Below, in pieces: positions 52,735 through 63,937 of a stretch of 64,000 nucleotides of DNA. The notes beneath the pieces were generated by a model that searched no databases, was not told where the DNA came from, and worked only from the letters and a program-made list of their open reading frames with translations. The stretch spans positions 15,578,274 through 15,642,273 of the forward strand of contig CM037849.1 of assembly GCA_021234535.1 (NCBI GenBank). Reading direction: 5' to 3'. The DNA is from Stichopus chloronotus. Taxonomy: Eukaryota > Echinodermata > Holothuroidea > Aspidochirotida > Stichopodidae. Each line of letters begins with the position of its first letter. Positions within the stretch are counted from its first letter, which is position 1. The position numbers were made by a program, and so were the translations under genes.

Positions 52735-53140
52735 CTGAGCATGAATATGCAATAGGTTGAAATGACTGGTGTGTTGGTTCTAGGATGGATTGCTTGCATC
52801 ATTGCATGAATATGCAATATCATTTGCACCATGACGTGAATATTTAGCACGATGAAATGAATAACCATTGTGATCCTGTACAGTGGATCATTTGCATCTC
52901 CGTATTAATATTCAATATGCAACATTGCCTGCATCAGTGTATGAATATGCAATATTTTGAAGTACGTGGTCGTAATGATTCTGCAGTGCATTGTTTATGC
53001 AAAACTGCTTGCATTCTTACTTTAATATGCAATGTGATGAAATGAGTAGTCTAGTGATTTTAAGGTGGGCCGATCGCATCACGGCATGAATATGCAATAT
53101 ACAGAATAATTGCATGATGGTATGAATATGCAATTGTTCT
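52735..53140 (+). repeat. Degenerate ATGAATATGCAAT repeat array
   Basis: ATGAATATGCAATA or a close variant recurs at about 52741, 52806, 52940, 53086 and 53121, with GATTGCTTGCATCATTGC-like spacers. The spacing is irregular, about 35-145 bp. ATGCAAT-like octamer cores recur throughout. Confidence 0.8.
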
Positions 53141-54283
53141 TGAAATAAGTTGTGTTAGTGATTCTTAGACTTTCATTCAGAGGTGAATTGGAATGTGAAA
53201 CTTTGATCTGTTTCATGAATCTTGCCCTTCCAAAGTTCATCAGCAATCAAGGGATGAGAGTTTAACTCTGTTTTCTCTCTGTGTGTGGTGTTACTCTTGT
53301 TGTATAAATCTTACCATGGAAACCTAAGCATGCACAAGACTATGTGTATTTACTGAGAGTAGCAATTTATCTTTACGCTGGACTATTGAAATGGACTGCT
53401 ACGTCGACGTCAACGTTCATGGATGTCTGGTTGTAATGTAGCAAATGAAACAGGATTGCCCCTGTAGTTTGTGATAGTCGTAACTTTTAAGAAAAAAAAA
53501 TTGGAAGTGAAATGTTTATTCCAGACATGAAAGCCAAGAGTGCAATGTTTGCAGAAGCATGAACCGTAAGAGAGCACTTTACTTTCACTGTTAGAATGAC
53601 ATGGTGCTTTTAATATCTTTTATGTCAGCCGTTTTTTAAAAGGTAAAAAACAAGGGGGAAAAGCTATTAACCAGACAAAGTACATGTTTTCTACATGTGC
53701 TTTCAAATGAGTTGGTAAATAGACATATGTGCTATATACAATGACAAGAGTGTGGATGAAAAAGAAGCTTTAATAAGAATATACACTGCCTGTCTGTAGT
53801 TCAATTTGAGGGAAGATTCAGTAGCCAAGAAAAAAAAATAAAAATCCTAAAATGTCCCTAATGCCATTTATCAATGTTTACGCTGTATGATGTTTGTGCA
53901 TGATGTTTTGGTTACACTAAATTGGTCTGAACATGATGTAAGAGTAACCCAAGCTTGGTCTCGCAGGCATCCACTTACTGCACTCTGAGTATTTGTCAAT
54001 GTAGACTGCAAAATTTCTTTTTCCCTGTACATTACACGTCCATAGCCAGATCAGATTCCTAGAGGGGCTGCAATAGATGTGGAATGGGGGGGGGGAAGGG
54101 AGTGGCAGACCCACTGGCACATGTGACATAATGTTTATGATTTTTTATCCCAAAATATACTATGGGGAGTGAATTTTTTTTTTCCAGTGGGGCATCACTA
54201 CCTCACTTTAATTGACCACAAGCCTGGTATGTTACAGGGTTTATGGCTACTGTAACTCTGCAATGTGCAATCTCTCTCGGCAG

Positions 54284-54429
54284 AATTTTGCTCAGAAGTT
54301 GGTCAGCGCAGATAGAGCCAGTTTGTTCTTGGTGGACATGAAAACAAAGGAGCTGTATGCGAGGATCTTTGACATTGGTAACGGTCTGGGAAACCAGATG
54401 ATGGATGAACAGGAACAGAAGGAAATAAG
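54284..54429 (+). CDS. PDE10A: PDE10 exon, GAF-B N-terminal half
   Basis: This is the largest exon in the window, 146 nt, between ctctcggcag and gtacgt. It has 48 codons plus AG. It carries LVSADRASLFLVD and KELYARIFDIG, matching LVNADRCALFQVD and KELYSDLFDIG of PDE10A. These are the beta strands and the (A/N)DR motif that form the cyclic-nucleotide pocket floor in GAF domains. The loop after FDIG (NGLGNQMMDEQEQKEIR) replaces a Lys-rich loop in human. The exon is immediately followed by a ~30-bp minisatellite in the intron. Confidence 0.96.
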
Positions 54430-54436
54430 GTACGTA

Positions 54437-54975
54437 CACAGTGACCTAGGGTGATACATGTGAGGTACATACATGCATGGTTTAATACATAGGGTGGTGC
54501 ATATGAGGTATGTCCATGGTTACGTAGGGTGACACTGTACATGTGACGTATGTGCATGCATTGTTACATAGGGTGGTTCATGAGAGGTGTGTACATGGTT
54601 ACATAGGGTGATACATACGAGGTACTGTATGTCCATGCATGGTTATATAGGGTAGTGCATGAGAGGTGTGTACATGGTTACAACAAAGGGAGATGCGTAG
54701 AAGGTATGTACATGCCTGAGAGGTATGCACAGGGTAACATCTACAGAGTGATGCATTGCGGTATGTACATGGTTGCAGAGGGTGATGGAAATAAGTATGT
54801 AGATGGTTACATAGGGTGACGCAAGTAAGGTATGTACATGGTTACATAGGGTGATGCAAATAAGGTAGGTGCATGGTTGCATATGGTATGCATAAGGTGT
54901 TTCCATGGTTGCATAGGATGGTGCATGGAAAGGTATACACACAGTAACACTAGGTCATGCATCTATGGGTATGTA
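54437..54975 (+). repeat. ~30-bp minisatellite directly after a GAF-B exon
   Basis: About fifteen diverged units are built on CATGGTTACATAGGGTGATG followed by CA-T-GAGGTATGTA. The array begins within ten bases of the exon's donor site and fills most of the 853-bp intron. Open frames on the minus strand here are repeat artefacts. Confidence 0.92.
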
Positions 54976-55282
54976 CAGCGTAATATCTGACCCATGTTCA
55001 TTTGTATTTCTTGCTTGGTGCAACTGCCAGCTAAAGCCCATGGCAAGCACCAGTGAAATGTCACGTTCTTATCCATATGTTGGCCGTGGTGCTGGTTACA
55101 AATAGTGCCCATTCATAGAACCAACAGTTGTCCATCATGAAACCAAGACATGCTGAAGTTTAGTAACTAATACCAATATCTCTATCACTTTAGGTTTATA
55201 AAAATTTTCGCTGTGGTGTTGTTCACCATGTACACACAAGTCACCAAGGCCTGTCATTTTAACCTTTGTTTTTCCTTGGTAG

Positions 55283-55375
55283 ATTTCCCATGGCCAAAGG
55301 TGTGGCTGGACACGTCGCTTCGACGGGGGAAATCTTGAATATCCCAGATGCTTACAAAGATGACAGGTTTAACAG
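55283..55375 (+). CDS. PDE10A: PDE10 exon, GAF-B (LNIPDAY)
   Basis: The exon lies between ccttggtag and gtatgc. It has one completing base, 30 codons, and AG. It encodes [20 protein letters not shown] followed by KDDRFN, against [20 protein letters not shown] and ADPRFN in PDE10A. The LNIPDAY..DxRF block is the most recognisable GAF signature of the PDE2/5/6/10/11 group. The open frame continues past the donor, so intron retention would add a short unrelated tail that includes an Ile-rich (ATC)n-encoded run before a stop. Confidence 0.97.
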
Positions 55376-55528
55376 GTATGCTTCTGGAGCATATTCATTC
55401 TTGCCTTTACAGGTGAATGGCGGGGGGTGCCTCTCCTCCACCATTTTGACTCAGGAAAGTGACCTCATTAGTGCTGGTTTAGACAAAAGGACTGCAGTGT
55501 TTATCGTCTGCTGGTTAAGCATTGCCCG

Positions 55529-55558
55529 CATCATCATCATCATCATCATCATCATCAT
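55529..55558 (+). repeat. (ATC)n microsatellite in intron
   Basis: Ten perfect ATC/CAT triplets lie about 150 bp after the LNIPDAY exon. Confidence 0.95.
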
Positions 55559-56210
55559 TTTCTTTCTTCAATTCAGTATAATCCTGAAAAAAATTGTGGG
55601 TTAAGCTGGTTGAACACTTCTTTTTCTTCTGTGTTTCTCATCCACTTGGCCCGCAGACACCAATACAGACTCCTGTAGTCAGAATTTTCGTGATGTATTG
55701 TGTAACCTTGCTGTAATTCTTCAAACAAGTATGTGTATTAAAAAAAAACAAAAAAAAACGGAACGATGTATGTATTAAATGTTTACTAATTGTAGAAGTT
55801 AAAAATCAGTCCCTTTTGTATTCATCTTCCGTATAATAATGTAACAAAAAGTAATTTGTCTTGGTTGAAATACATGGTAAGGCACAATCTCTTTTTTTTT
55901 TATGATTTTGTGTGCCACCACCTTTATCCACTGGGCCACAGTACCAATAGTAATGTGAGATTTTCAAGCCTGAACTGACGTTGTAGAAGAAAAAAGTACC
56001 AAATATGATCCAAAATTGGTATTAAAGTTGGTCGTCAACCGACATGAAGTTGTAATGTATGAACCACAGGCTTCCTCCACACTTGTATGATCGCTTACCA
56101 TCGTAGAATAGCAGCCCCTTAAGACCTGAATTATTATTTTTTATTGTAGTTATTATTATTACAGTTATTTGTATTATAGTTATTATTATTGTAATGATTT
56201 TTGCTTCCAG

Positions 56211-56279
56211 AGACGTCGATCTACAAACTGGGTACAAGACCAAAACGATTCTCTGTATGCCGATATACAACAGAGGAAG
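56211..56279 (+). CDS. PDE10A: PDE10 exon, GAF-B (TGYKTKTILCMPI)
   Basis: The 69-nt exon follows ttgcttccag and precedes gtaagg. It completes Arg, encodes DVDLQTGYKTKTILCMPIYN and then RG, and ends with AG. It aligns with [20 protein letters not shown] of PDE10A, covering the helix and the ILCMPI strand typical of tandem-GAF PDEs. The split Ser/Arg codon at its end becomes Ser when joined to the next exon, matching human RGS. Confidence 0.96.
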
Positions 56280-59151
56280 GTAAGGTGGCGGCGATGTCCG
56301 ATTCAGAAGTCTTCTTAAACTGTTTTTTTTTTTTTTCATCTACTTAGGAATCTGTAAAATTCCCTCTGCCAAACTGTGTCTATGATCGCTAGTTGTTTTG
56401 ACTTTGTCAAAGTTGGCACCCTGTGCTGATGTAGAACGGTAGCTAGCCATTAATGTTCCTTACTTCCTGAATCATTTTGTCGAACCAAGTCGAATGGGCG
56501 TCATTGACGTCGATACCCTCTGCACAGTATGACTCACAGATGAGCTGTTTTGGTTTCTCTTTGTTTTATGTCTTTGTAGCAATATCTAGAGAAAAAAATG
56601 TCGAATTGAAATCGAGAAAAAGTGTAAAGTCGATTGAAATCGCTCACTCTGCATCCCATGCAAAGGTCAACAAAAAAGAAAAAGAAATTGACATATTTCT
56701 AAAAGTTGAAAATGATTCAGAAAACTTCACAAGTTTTACTACAATGAGTGACCCGACGATGTACAGGTGAGCTCTGTGGATGTCAGTGGTGTGTCTGACC
56801 CGACCTGAATTTCCGTTTGTATGCAACTGTCTATCGGTTTGTTTTGTGAAGTATATTTTGCAATGGGGCACTTGGATTTGTGAATTTTAAACGTCGGTCT
56901 TGTTACGAATGACAGCAAGTGGATGGATTGATGGATAAAGTTATTACGCAGAAGTGCAAGAGACAGAGTGCACCTGTGAGTAATCACGATTCGCAGCATC
57001 ACAAGTCACCGCGATTCCTTTTCTCCTTTTGATGCAGAAGTTTTTGACAATTGTATTGTATTTATTGTCTTTTGGTCCTTTCATTTTACACATCAACTTA
57101 ATACAGTGTGAAACACAAGGTCACCTGCTAGATTGCCATTGATATGCTTGTACAAAAAAAAAATATATATATATGAATATAAAAATGGTTTTTCAAAAGC
57201 AAAATGCAATTTGTAAATTTGTTTACCTTTGGGCTAAATTCAGATGAACATCTGCGTGCTAGTTTTATCCGGGAAGGTTCTCGGTCTGAGGTTTCTCGAG
57301 AAAATGTCCAAAAGAAGAAGATAATACATATTAATTTTAACTTTTTGTGGCACAGAAAGAGACCAGCTTCCCTGCTGAAATCATGTCGGGTGAAGAACTT
57401 GAGAGATATGTGGTAGATTAAAATGTTAGATTAACTTTTGAGTGATGACGTGTGATTGAAACTGGTAGTACTTGCGTTGGGGTCACAGATCTGCTCTCCT
57501 CTTTATTGCATACGTGAAAACGTGATGAAAGGACTTTCAGTCAGCTCATGCCGATGTCTGGTGACAAATTTTACAAGAATTGCCGGCCTTTCAGTTCCGT
57601 CGATGCAAACGAATCTAATCTCCGATTACGTAGGATAGATAGATAGCATTTGAAGTTGAGACGCTGATTGCTTTCTTTGTAATTTATATGAAAACGTGAT
57701 TAAGGGATATTTACTTTGCTTTCGCAGCTTTCTGGCGTCGTGTTTTTACACAAGAATTGTTGGGCTTTTAGTTTTTGATGGAAATAAAATGATCTCTTAG
57801 ATTGTAGTATTTATTGATAGTATTTGCAGGAAGTCTCTGATTGCTTTCCTCTTAATATGAGGACTTGATGAAAGGATTGATATTCAGTCTGTCTGTGCAG
57901 ACATCTGGCAACAAATTTGACAAGGGATTGTTGCCCTTTCTTTCCTCGATGGAAACGAATTTTGATGTCTGAAAAAGTAGGACATGTAATTGGCAGATGT
58001 CCGCATGTGAGCAAGGCAAGTGGTTTACATTTTTTGTTTATGTTCGTGAAGACGGTATGATTGTAATATTTTGCTCATGCCTATATCCTTGTTTTATAGT
58101 AGTGCATACCTTGTCAAAGTTCTTGACTTTATTAGGTTATTGCAACTTCACGCCCAAAAGAGGAAAGATGGTATTTTATTTCTGCTGCCCTAAAGTTCTT
58201 AGTGGTTCCCCCCCCCCCCCCCTTTGTGTTAAACATTTCAAAAAGAGAGTGTCAAAGTCTCTCTGTGTTGTTGTTTGGTCATCTTTGATATTTACACTGA
58301 CACCATGTTCTAGCTTACTGTATACCACATTCCTGCCTTAGAGAGAGAGAGATATTATACAAAACTGTTCCAGCTTAATCCAATATCTTCATTCTAATAT
58401 CATCACCATAGATTCTCTAGGGATATATGGGTTCAACTTTAGATCACCTACAGCCCCCCCCATATATCCCCACAGGTTGTCTGCACCCTACACAACTTAC
58501 TGCACAGTCGTTACCCCGTTCGAATCCATTGGTAACGTTCCTTATGGTATCCCTTTGTTTCTGACAGTGTCCCTCCATTCCTGACGTCGTCTCTCCGTTT
58601 CTGGCAGCATCCCAGTCTGACTTAGTGGTCTTTTTTCTCAAGTGTCTCCGAAAGATTTTGGTCCTGTTATCTATCTCTACCTTTACGGTTGAGGTCGACA
58701 TGAGAGCATGTGTCAGTGCCACACAGACATGAAAAGATCAATGCAAAACATTGTATATCACAGCAAAAATCTGGTAGTTGCACTTTTCTTCCAACTGCAT
58801 GTGTACTTACCCAGGTGGATGCAGGAAAGGTAACAGAGTTAAATGCAGTAATGATAGCTTTTTATTGGTCATATAAATTGTTCAAGGTTTATTTTTTACT
58901 CTCTTGAACAGACAATGACTGAATCTGAGGTATGTAGAAATACCTGAGAGTAAAGGAGGCCTGAAAATGCAAAATTCTGTGGAAACAATACGATCTCCAG
59001 GAATTATGTCACTGTGTAAGAGGCAGACTTGACCGATGATTGTGTGTGGACTTTGCTCCCTCCAGAGTAGCAAATGACAAGTCCCTATTTTCTCCTAAAG
59101 TTTGTATTCTGAAGAATTTTTCAGCCTGAAAATATTTTTGTTCTTCCACAG
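56280..59151 (+). other. Intron between PDE10 exons at 56211 and 59152
   Basis: This 2.9-kb intron contains a poly-T run after the donor, three copies of a ~165-bp repeat (57480-57990), a C17 run near 58208-58223 and otherwise featureless AT-rich DNA. Confidence 0.75.
57480..57990 (+). repeat. Three diverged tandem units of ~165-175 bp
   Basis: Each unit contains AAAACGTGAT(G/T)AA(A/G)GGA or a related phrase, then a GTCTGG(T/C) element, ACAAGAATTG-like sequence and TTGATGGAAA or CGATGCAAACGAAT. A GATTGCTTTC phrase marks the starts at about 57666 and 57839. Divergence is considerable. Confidence 0.75.
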
Positions 59152-59266
59152 CATAATTGGTGTAGTGCAGATGGTTAATAAGAAAATGGGCTGTTTCACC
59201 AAAATTGATGAGCAAGCATTTGAGATGTTCGCAGTTTACTGTGGGTTAGCCTTACATCATGCCAAG
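59152..59266 (+). CDS. PDE10A: PDE10 exon, GAF-B with NKFDE motif
   Basis: The 115-nt exon lies between cttccacag and gtgagt and has one completing base plus 38 codons. IIGVVQMVNKK, FTKIDE and FAVYCGLALHHAK are visible. VNK followed by F-x3-D-E satisfies the NKxnFx3DE signature needed for cyclic-nucleotide binding in PDE GAF domains, in contrast to GAF-A of this gene. In vertebrate PDE10A this domain binds cAMP. That the same ligand binds here is an inference from family. Confidence 0.97.
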
Positions 59267-60606
59267 GTGAGTATCAAATGGCAGGCTGGTCATTGTTGGT
59301 CATAACAAAGTCCCCAGTGTTTACATTTCCATATACATACGCAAAAAACATTCTATTTGCATATACAGCAAACTTTTGTGGCTCATGTACAGACCTTTTT
59401 TCTTATGTACACATCACATGGAAGAGTTCTGATTATACAAGTTTTGTACTTTATATAGTCACATGTACAGGTATTAATATTTCATGAGTGTCACATGGGT
59501 ATATAAACCAATAGATATTGTACTTCATGCATATCACATGTACAAGTGTGGAAGTTACATGTGTTTTGTGCCACTTGAACAAGTACTTCTGAAGTACTGA
59601 TGTTGATATTACATGGATTTTATGCTACTTAAACTAGTACTTCTGAAGTACTGGTGTTCTGTTATGCCACTTGAAGAAATATTTCTGAAGTACTGATGTC
59701 ACATGGACTTTGTGCCACTTGAAAAAGTACTTCTGAAGTACTGATGTCACATGGATTTTATGCCACTTGAATGAGTACTTGACAAGTACTGTTTTTACAT
59801 TTAAATATCCTCAGTTTGTACCTGTCCTAAATATGCAACCTTAAAATTCAGCAGGTTGTTGTGAGAAGTATCATTGGCATGCTCCTGTGTGTAATTTCTT
59901 CAACATTCAAACTGTACATCCATCCAAGATTAAGGGTAGAAACTTGCCACCTGGCTTTGACAAAAAGATGGCTAAAATTAAACTTCACCTTCATTGTGTA
60001 TCCCTGTCACTCTTCTGGAATTTTTCAAGTACAAACTGTATTTCCTGTTTTAGCTGTTTAGCCCTTCCTGTTGTTCCATAATATAATGGAAAATGTTTTA
60101 GTGTTTTATAAACCAGTCTTGCAATCAGATGCAAAGACGTCTCTATTTTACATCAAAGTGGACGTTTTGTAGTTGTCTAACCTCGCCTCTAGTTCAAGTG
60201 CATATCTAGAAGAATCACTACATTGAAATGAATGGCCTTACTTACCTATGGTTAAAGTACAACTACCTATGGGGTAAGTACTTGTGTATGGTGGTACCCA
60301 CCGACCCGTCAAAAAAATATTTTCTCTATATCTGACTCCCTCCCCTGAAAAAGTAAGAAATACCATACCACTGTGCTAAATGTATTAAAGTGACCTGAAC
60401 CTGCTCAGTTTAACATAGGATCTGTTCTCTCAAAGATAGTATCATTTGGTTTTGGCCAAATATCCCTATACACATATTCCTTGAAATCGCATAGAGAGAG
60501 TACAACATAGTTTAAGGCAAAGACAAAAAAAAAAAAACCCAGAATAGGATATAGTCCATATAATCAGAATAAAATTGTTCTTTCTTCCCCCCACCCCTTT
60601 ACTCAG
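59267..60606 (+). other. Intron between PDE10 exons at 59152 and 60607
   Basis: This 1.3-kb intron has its first part dominated by the CTTCTGAAGTACTGATGT repeat (59551-59800). The rest is unique AT-rich sequence. Confidence 0.75.
59551..59800 (+). repeat. ~57-bp minisatellite with AAGTACTTCTGAAGTACT palindrome
   Basis: About four to five units carry ATGCCACTTGAA, then a fold-back-prone AGTACTTCTGAAGTACT core, then GATGTCACATGGA. The core is an imperfect palindrome repeated in each unit. Confidence 0.88.
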
Positions 60607-60746
60607 TTGTACCAAAAGATCCGCCGCTCTGAGCAGAAGAACCGTGTAGCCCTTGAAGTTCTCAGTTATCACAGTCAGTGTACGGACGACGAGTTCAAGT
60701 GCCTCCGTAACATGGCCCTACCGGATCCCATTCCAGACATTGCGAG
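60607..60746 (+). CDS. PDE10A: PDE10 exon, GAF-B to catalytic linker
   Basis: The exon lies between ccctttactcag and gtttgt. It has 46 codons plus AG. It encodes LYQKIRRSEQKNRVALEVLS followed by YHSQCTDDEF and a MALPDPIPDIA tail. LSYHS is the shared motif preceding the catalytic domain of PDE5/6/10/11, and the RRSE / CTxxE pattern is closest to PDE10A. The donor gtttgt is weaker than the others in this gene, which would suit alternative splicing. The frame stays open after it for about 40 codons. Confidence 0.95.
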
Positions 60747-62397
60747 GTTTGTTGGATCCATTCTTTTCCAATCTCCAAGTATAACTTTACCGCTTGCTTG
60801 CATGGTATTACAGAATTGGGAGAGTTGGAATTGGGAATTTTTCTTGAACAACTTTAAACATATGTTTTAATGTGTGTTGAATAGAAGAGGGCGATGTTGC
60901 GGACCCCTTGCTCATACTTGCCTCTTCACATCCCCCAAGCATTCTGATCCCACCTTAGGCCATTCTGCTTGACTATAACATCCTCAGGTCTAGCCTACAC
61001 TTAGGCTTTTCATTCTGCTCTTCAGTGTGACCATTTATTGAAGTACTTGGGTTATGCTTACACAGGTTAGCACTCTTTTGTCATCAGTAATTACATAGGG
61101 CCGTATCCTCTAGCATGGTCACTTCATTGCAAGAGGTATGTTTACGTTCCTGTCAAACAAGCTCAGGATACGTGAACGGCCGAAACCACGCAAAATTACT
61201 GCCGTCGTGATGGTTCTTCTTTAACACATTCACTTGATATCCTCCTGGCATAGAATGTTTTGATTTGAACATATTGTAGTTTGATATTTCTTTGATCTTC
61301 TCATATGAAAACAGATTTGACTTTTCACCTTGGGGTCTCGAAGAATCTGCCAAACCGCTTTACGTCCTGTGCATGTTTAAGGATCTCTTCAACATTAAAG
61401 AGTAAGTTTGTGAAATCACCCCATTGAGTGACCAGAAGATGGTTCATTAAATGTAGCATATTAGCTCTCATCCCCCACAATGTTGATTGCCTCACAGAAT
61501 TTTGACTGTGACCAAAGGCCAATTTATCGGATATTGAGAAGTGTGCATTTTTGTAATCGGCCATTTCATGGCATGTTGTTGTTATCACTTGTCATTATCT
61601 TTAGTCATCACACTACCTCAGTGCATTGTTCATTGGACCTACTGTACACACACAAATAACGACTGAATTTCTATCTGTGAGAAACTTATTCCTTGTTAAT
61701 TGAAGGCCAATATTCATTCTTATTTTGGATGATCTGTTGTCCTATGTGTCCACAAACATTGGTTTTGAAAATATGATTATTTTCTCTAGAACAAACTGCC
61801 TACTTCCCTGTAACATTATTACAACAGCACATTGTGCATCGTACCTATATGCACTTGCATTGGTGCATTGTGTATTTGGCCTATACACACACATTGGCCC
61901 CTGCTTTAACAGCATTACAATTAGCTCATTCATCGTATGTTGGGCCTATACACACTTTTTATCCATGTTTCTATTAACAACACCAAAACACATGTATTAG
62001 GACCTATACTCACATAATATCCACACTGCCATAAACAGGACTGTCACAACAGTGTGCTGGGACCTTTTGCACCCTTTGTATCTACGTACCCTAGCTTCAT
62101 CATAGCTTTAAAATTTTTTCAGTATGCAACAACCTGTCAATTAAATGAAACCCCATACGATACAATCACCATTAAGTGGAGAGTGTCGTTTCATGTTTTG
62201 ATTTCCAATTTCAGTGTGAAGCAAAAAAAAAAAGAGAAGACAGCATTAAAATGGGTGGGAAGTGTTATTGCATTTGAACCCGTATGTTTTTTTTTTAAAT
62301 GCTTTTACTTCAGTTGATGGTTTTTTATATTTTTTTTTCTATAATTTCCTTTCATAATTGTATTCATTTTATTGTCATGCATTTCACCACTCCACAG
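60747..62397 (+). other. Intron between PDE10 exon 60607 and candidate exon 62398
   Basis: This is a 1.65-kb intron. Between about 61770 and 62090 a loose ~60-bp repeat with GGCCTATACACAC / GGACCTATACTCAC phrases is visible. Nothing else is supported. Confidence 0.55.
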
Positions 62398-62430
62398 TGC
62401 ACCACCGGAATTCATTGAAATGAGCCAGAG
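62398..62430 (+). CDS. PDE10A: Probable PDE10 micro-exon in the linker
   Basis: A 33-nt segment lies between ccactccacag and gtattg. Joined to the preceding exon (phase 2) it reads Ser, APPEFIEMSQ, then AG, again phase 2, so it is a symmetric, frame-preserving insertion. It would sit between the LSYHS helix and the first helix of the catalytic domain, where vertebrate PDE10A has a few residues ending FHFD. I recognise no conserved motif. The call rests on splice signals, phase and position. It could be a constitutive linker exon or an optional cassette. Confidence 0.55.
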
Positions 62431-63937
62431 GTATTGAAAGCAAGCATATGCAGCTGCTGCTTATTTTTTTCTCATGATCTTTTATTTGCCGTGCGCTGCT
62501 GCTATTGCTGCCGCTAATCTCTTTTTATATTTCTTTTTGGCATCCTTCTTCCTATTCTCTCACTCGCTGCTTTCTTCTGTTTGGCTTATGGGCATTTATT
62601 AGTTTGCTACCTCATCTTCGCCCCCTGCGTTAGTCCTTCGGTTCCCGAACCTAGCTCTCTGCTGACTTTGGAATGGTTATGATATGGGTTAATTTTCTAT
62701 TGCATTCACAATTGCGAGCATCAGATAATGTTACAGGATGGTGTACGACGAGGAGAACATTACGCTGCACGCTAATTTCTGCTCGTATCTTAGAACATGT
62801 GACTTTCCCTTTGTGTCATTGATTTACATTTATTCAGTTGTAACCAGCAGTCTCAAATGATTAAATCTTTTTGAACTTAGCACGCTCAGAGTCGCCGCAT
62901 TGCCTTACAGTTCCATAACGATACAGGCATAAAAGGTATATTTTCAACTACATGGCATATATTTCTCATTTTTAAAAATGATAATTGTGCCATCAAGTGG
63001 ATACTAATTTTTTTTTTGCAAATGGTAACCACCTTGCTAATCACCAGAAGTTGGGTTACAATGTAATCATGTTGGATGAATGTTAGTATTAAACCATTTC
63101 ATCTCAAGTGCTAGACTAACATTGAGGGGGAAATGTAGTTTCAACAAGCAGGGGGTGTTCCTCATTTGATTCTGATTCCATGGTCATTGTATGCATCCAG
63201 TTTCTGCGATCTAACTCCGAACAAATTTTACGAAAAGGTATTCCACGGAGCTGAAAAAACTGAAAGTGGCACCGGGTATTTCGCCGTTATTTTTCGGATG
63301 AGGTGCTGGGTGGAATACGCAAGGATCGGGGAGTGACACCCTGTGCTCCCCCGCCATTGGCAGTATAAGCATGATTGTGGTGGCGATATTTTGTTGTACT
63401 TTGTTCTTCTGTTTTGGTGATGTAAGTGATAGCACTGATGTTATAGATTAGCCTGGATGCTCTCTGCAGAATGTCGCATGAGAACTTTCTCTCTCAGTTT
63501 AAGTCTATGATCGTTTTTACTAGATGACCAGTTTTATTTCCTCTCTTAATACCTTAATTTTTGCTTTTCTCTCGATTCTTCACCTTTCTTTTTTTTTTTC
63601 TTCCTCTGCACAGTGTTTTTATTTCTCTTGCTGTCTGCTGCACTAATACAAAGCCTTATTTAATTCAGTTCCATCTTTTAGCTTCCAACGTGCTCTGGCA
63701 CGCGCCTTATTTACTTTCCTTTTCGTGCATTCGAAAATCTTCAAGTGATGGGATCCCATCAGAAACTTATTGTTTCGAAAACCATCATCAGACCTTTCTC
63801 TGGCCTTTTTCGTGTACGACCTTTGCTGTGACATCGTAAGATGATGATATGTGTGAGACAGACTGCAAATTTTAGTAGGATTCAGTTTGAATCAGTCTCT
63901 TTGATAGCTGTTGCTAAATTTGTATCATTTGTGGCAG

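Larger units (their letters stand above)
49776..54283 (+). other. Two introns flanking the 51930 exon
   Basis: The introns are 49776-51929 and 51982-54283, about 2.2 and 2.3 kb. The first holds a G-rich GGGGGGATGGCAGTGTGGAT duplication near 50262-50305 and the 45-bp triplicate. The second holds the ATGAATATGCAAT array and a G-run near 54087. I see no other genes. Confidence 0.7.

Noticed and set aside
55376..55604. Open extension of the LNIPDAY exon past its donor
   Set aside because: The next exon at 56211 fits the phase and the conserved sequence, so the extension is intron read-through.
63211..63435. 74-codon minus-strand frame (LPDPCVFHPAPHP region), GC-richer than surroundings
   Set aside because: Possibly an old repeat, but there is no second copy in the window and no known motif.
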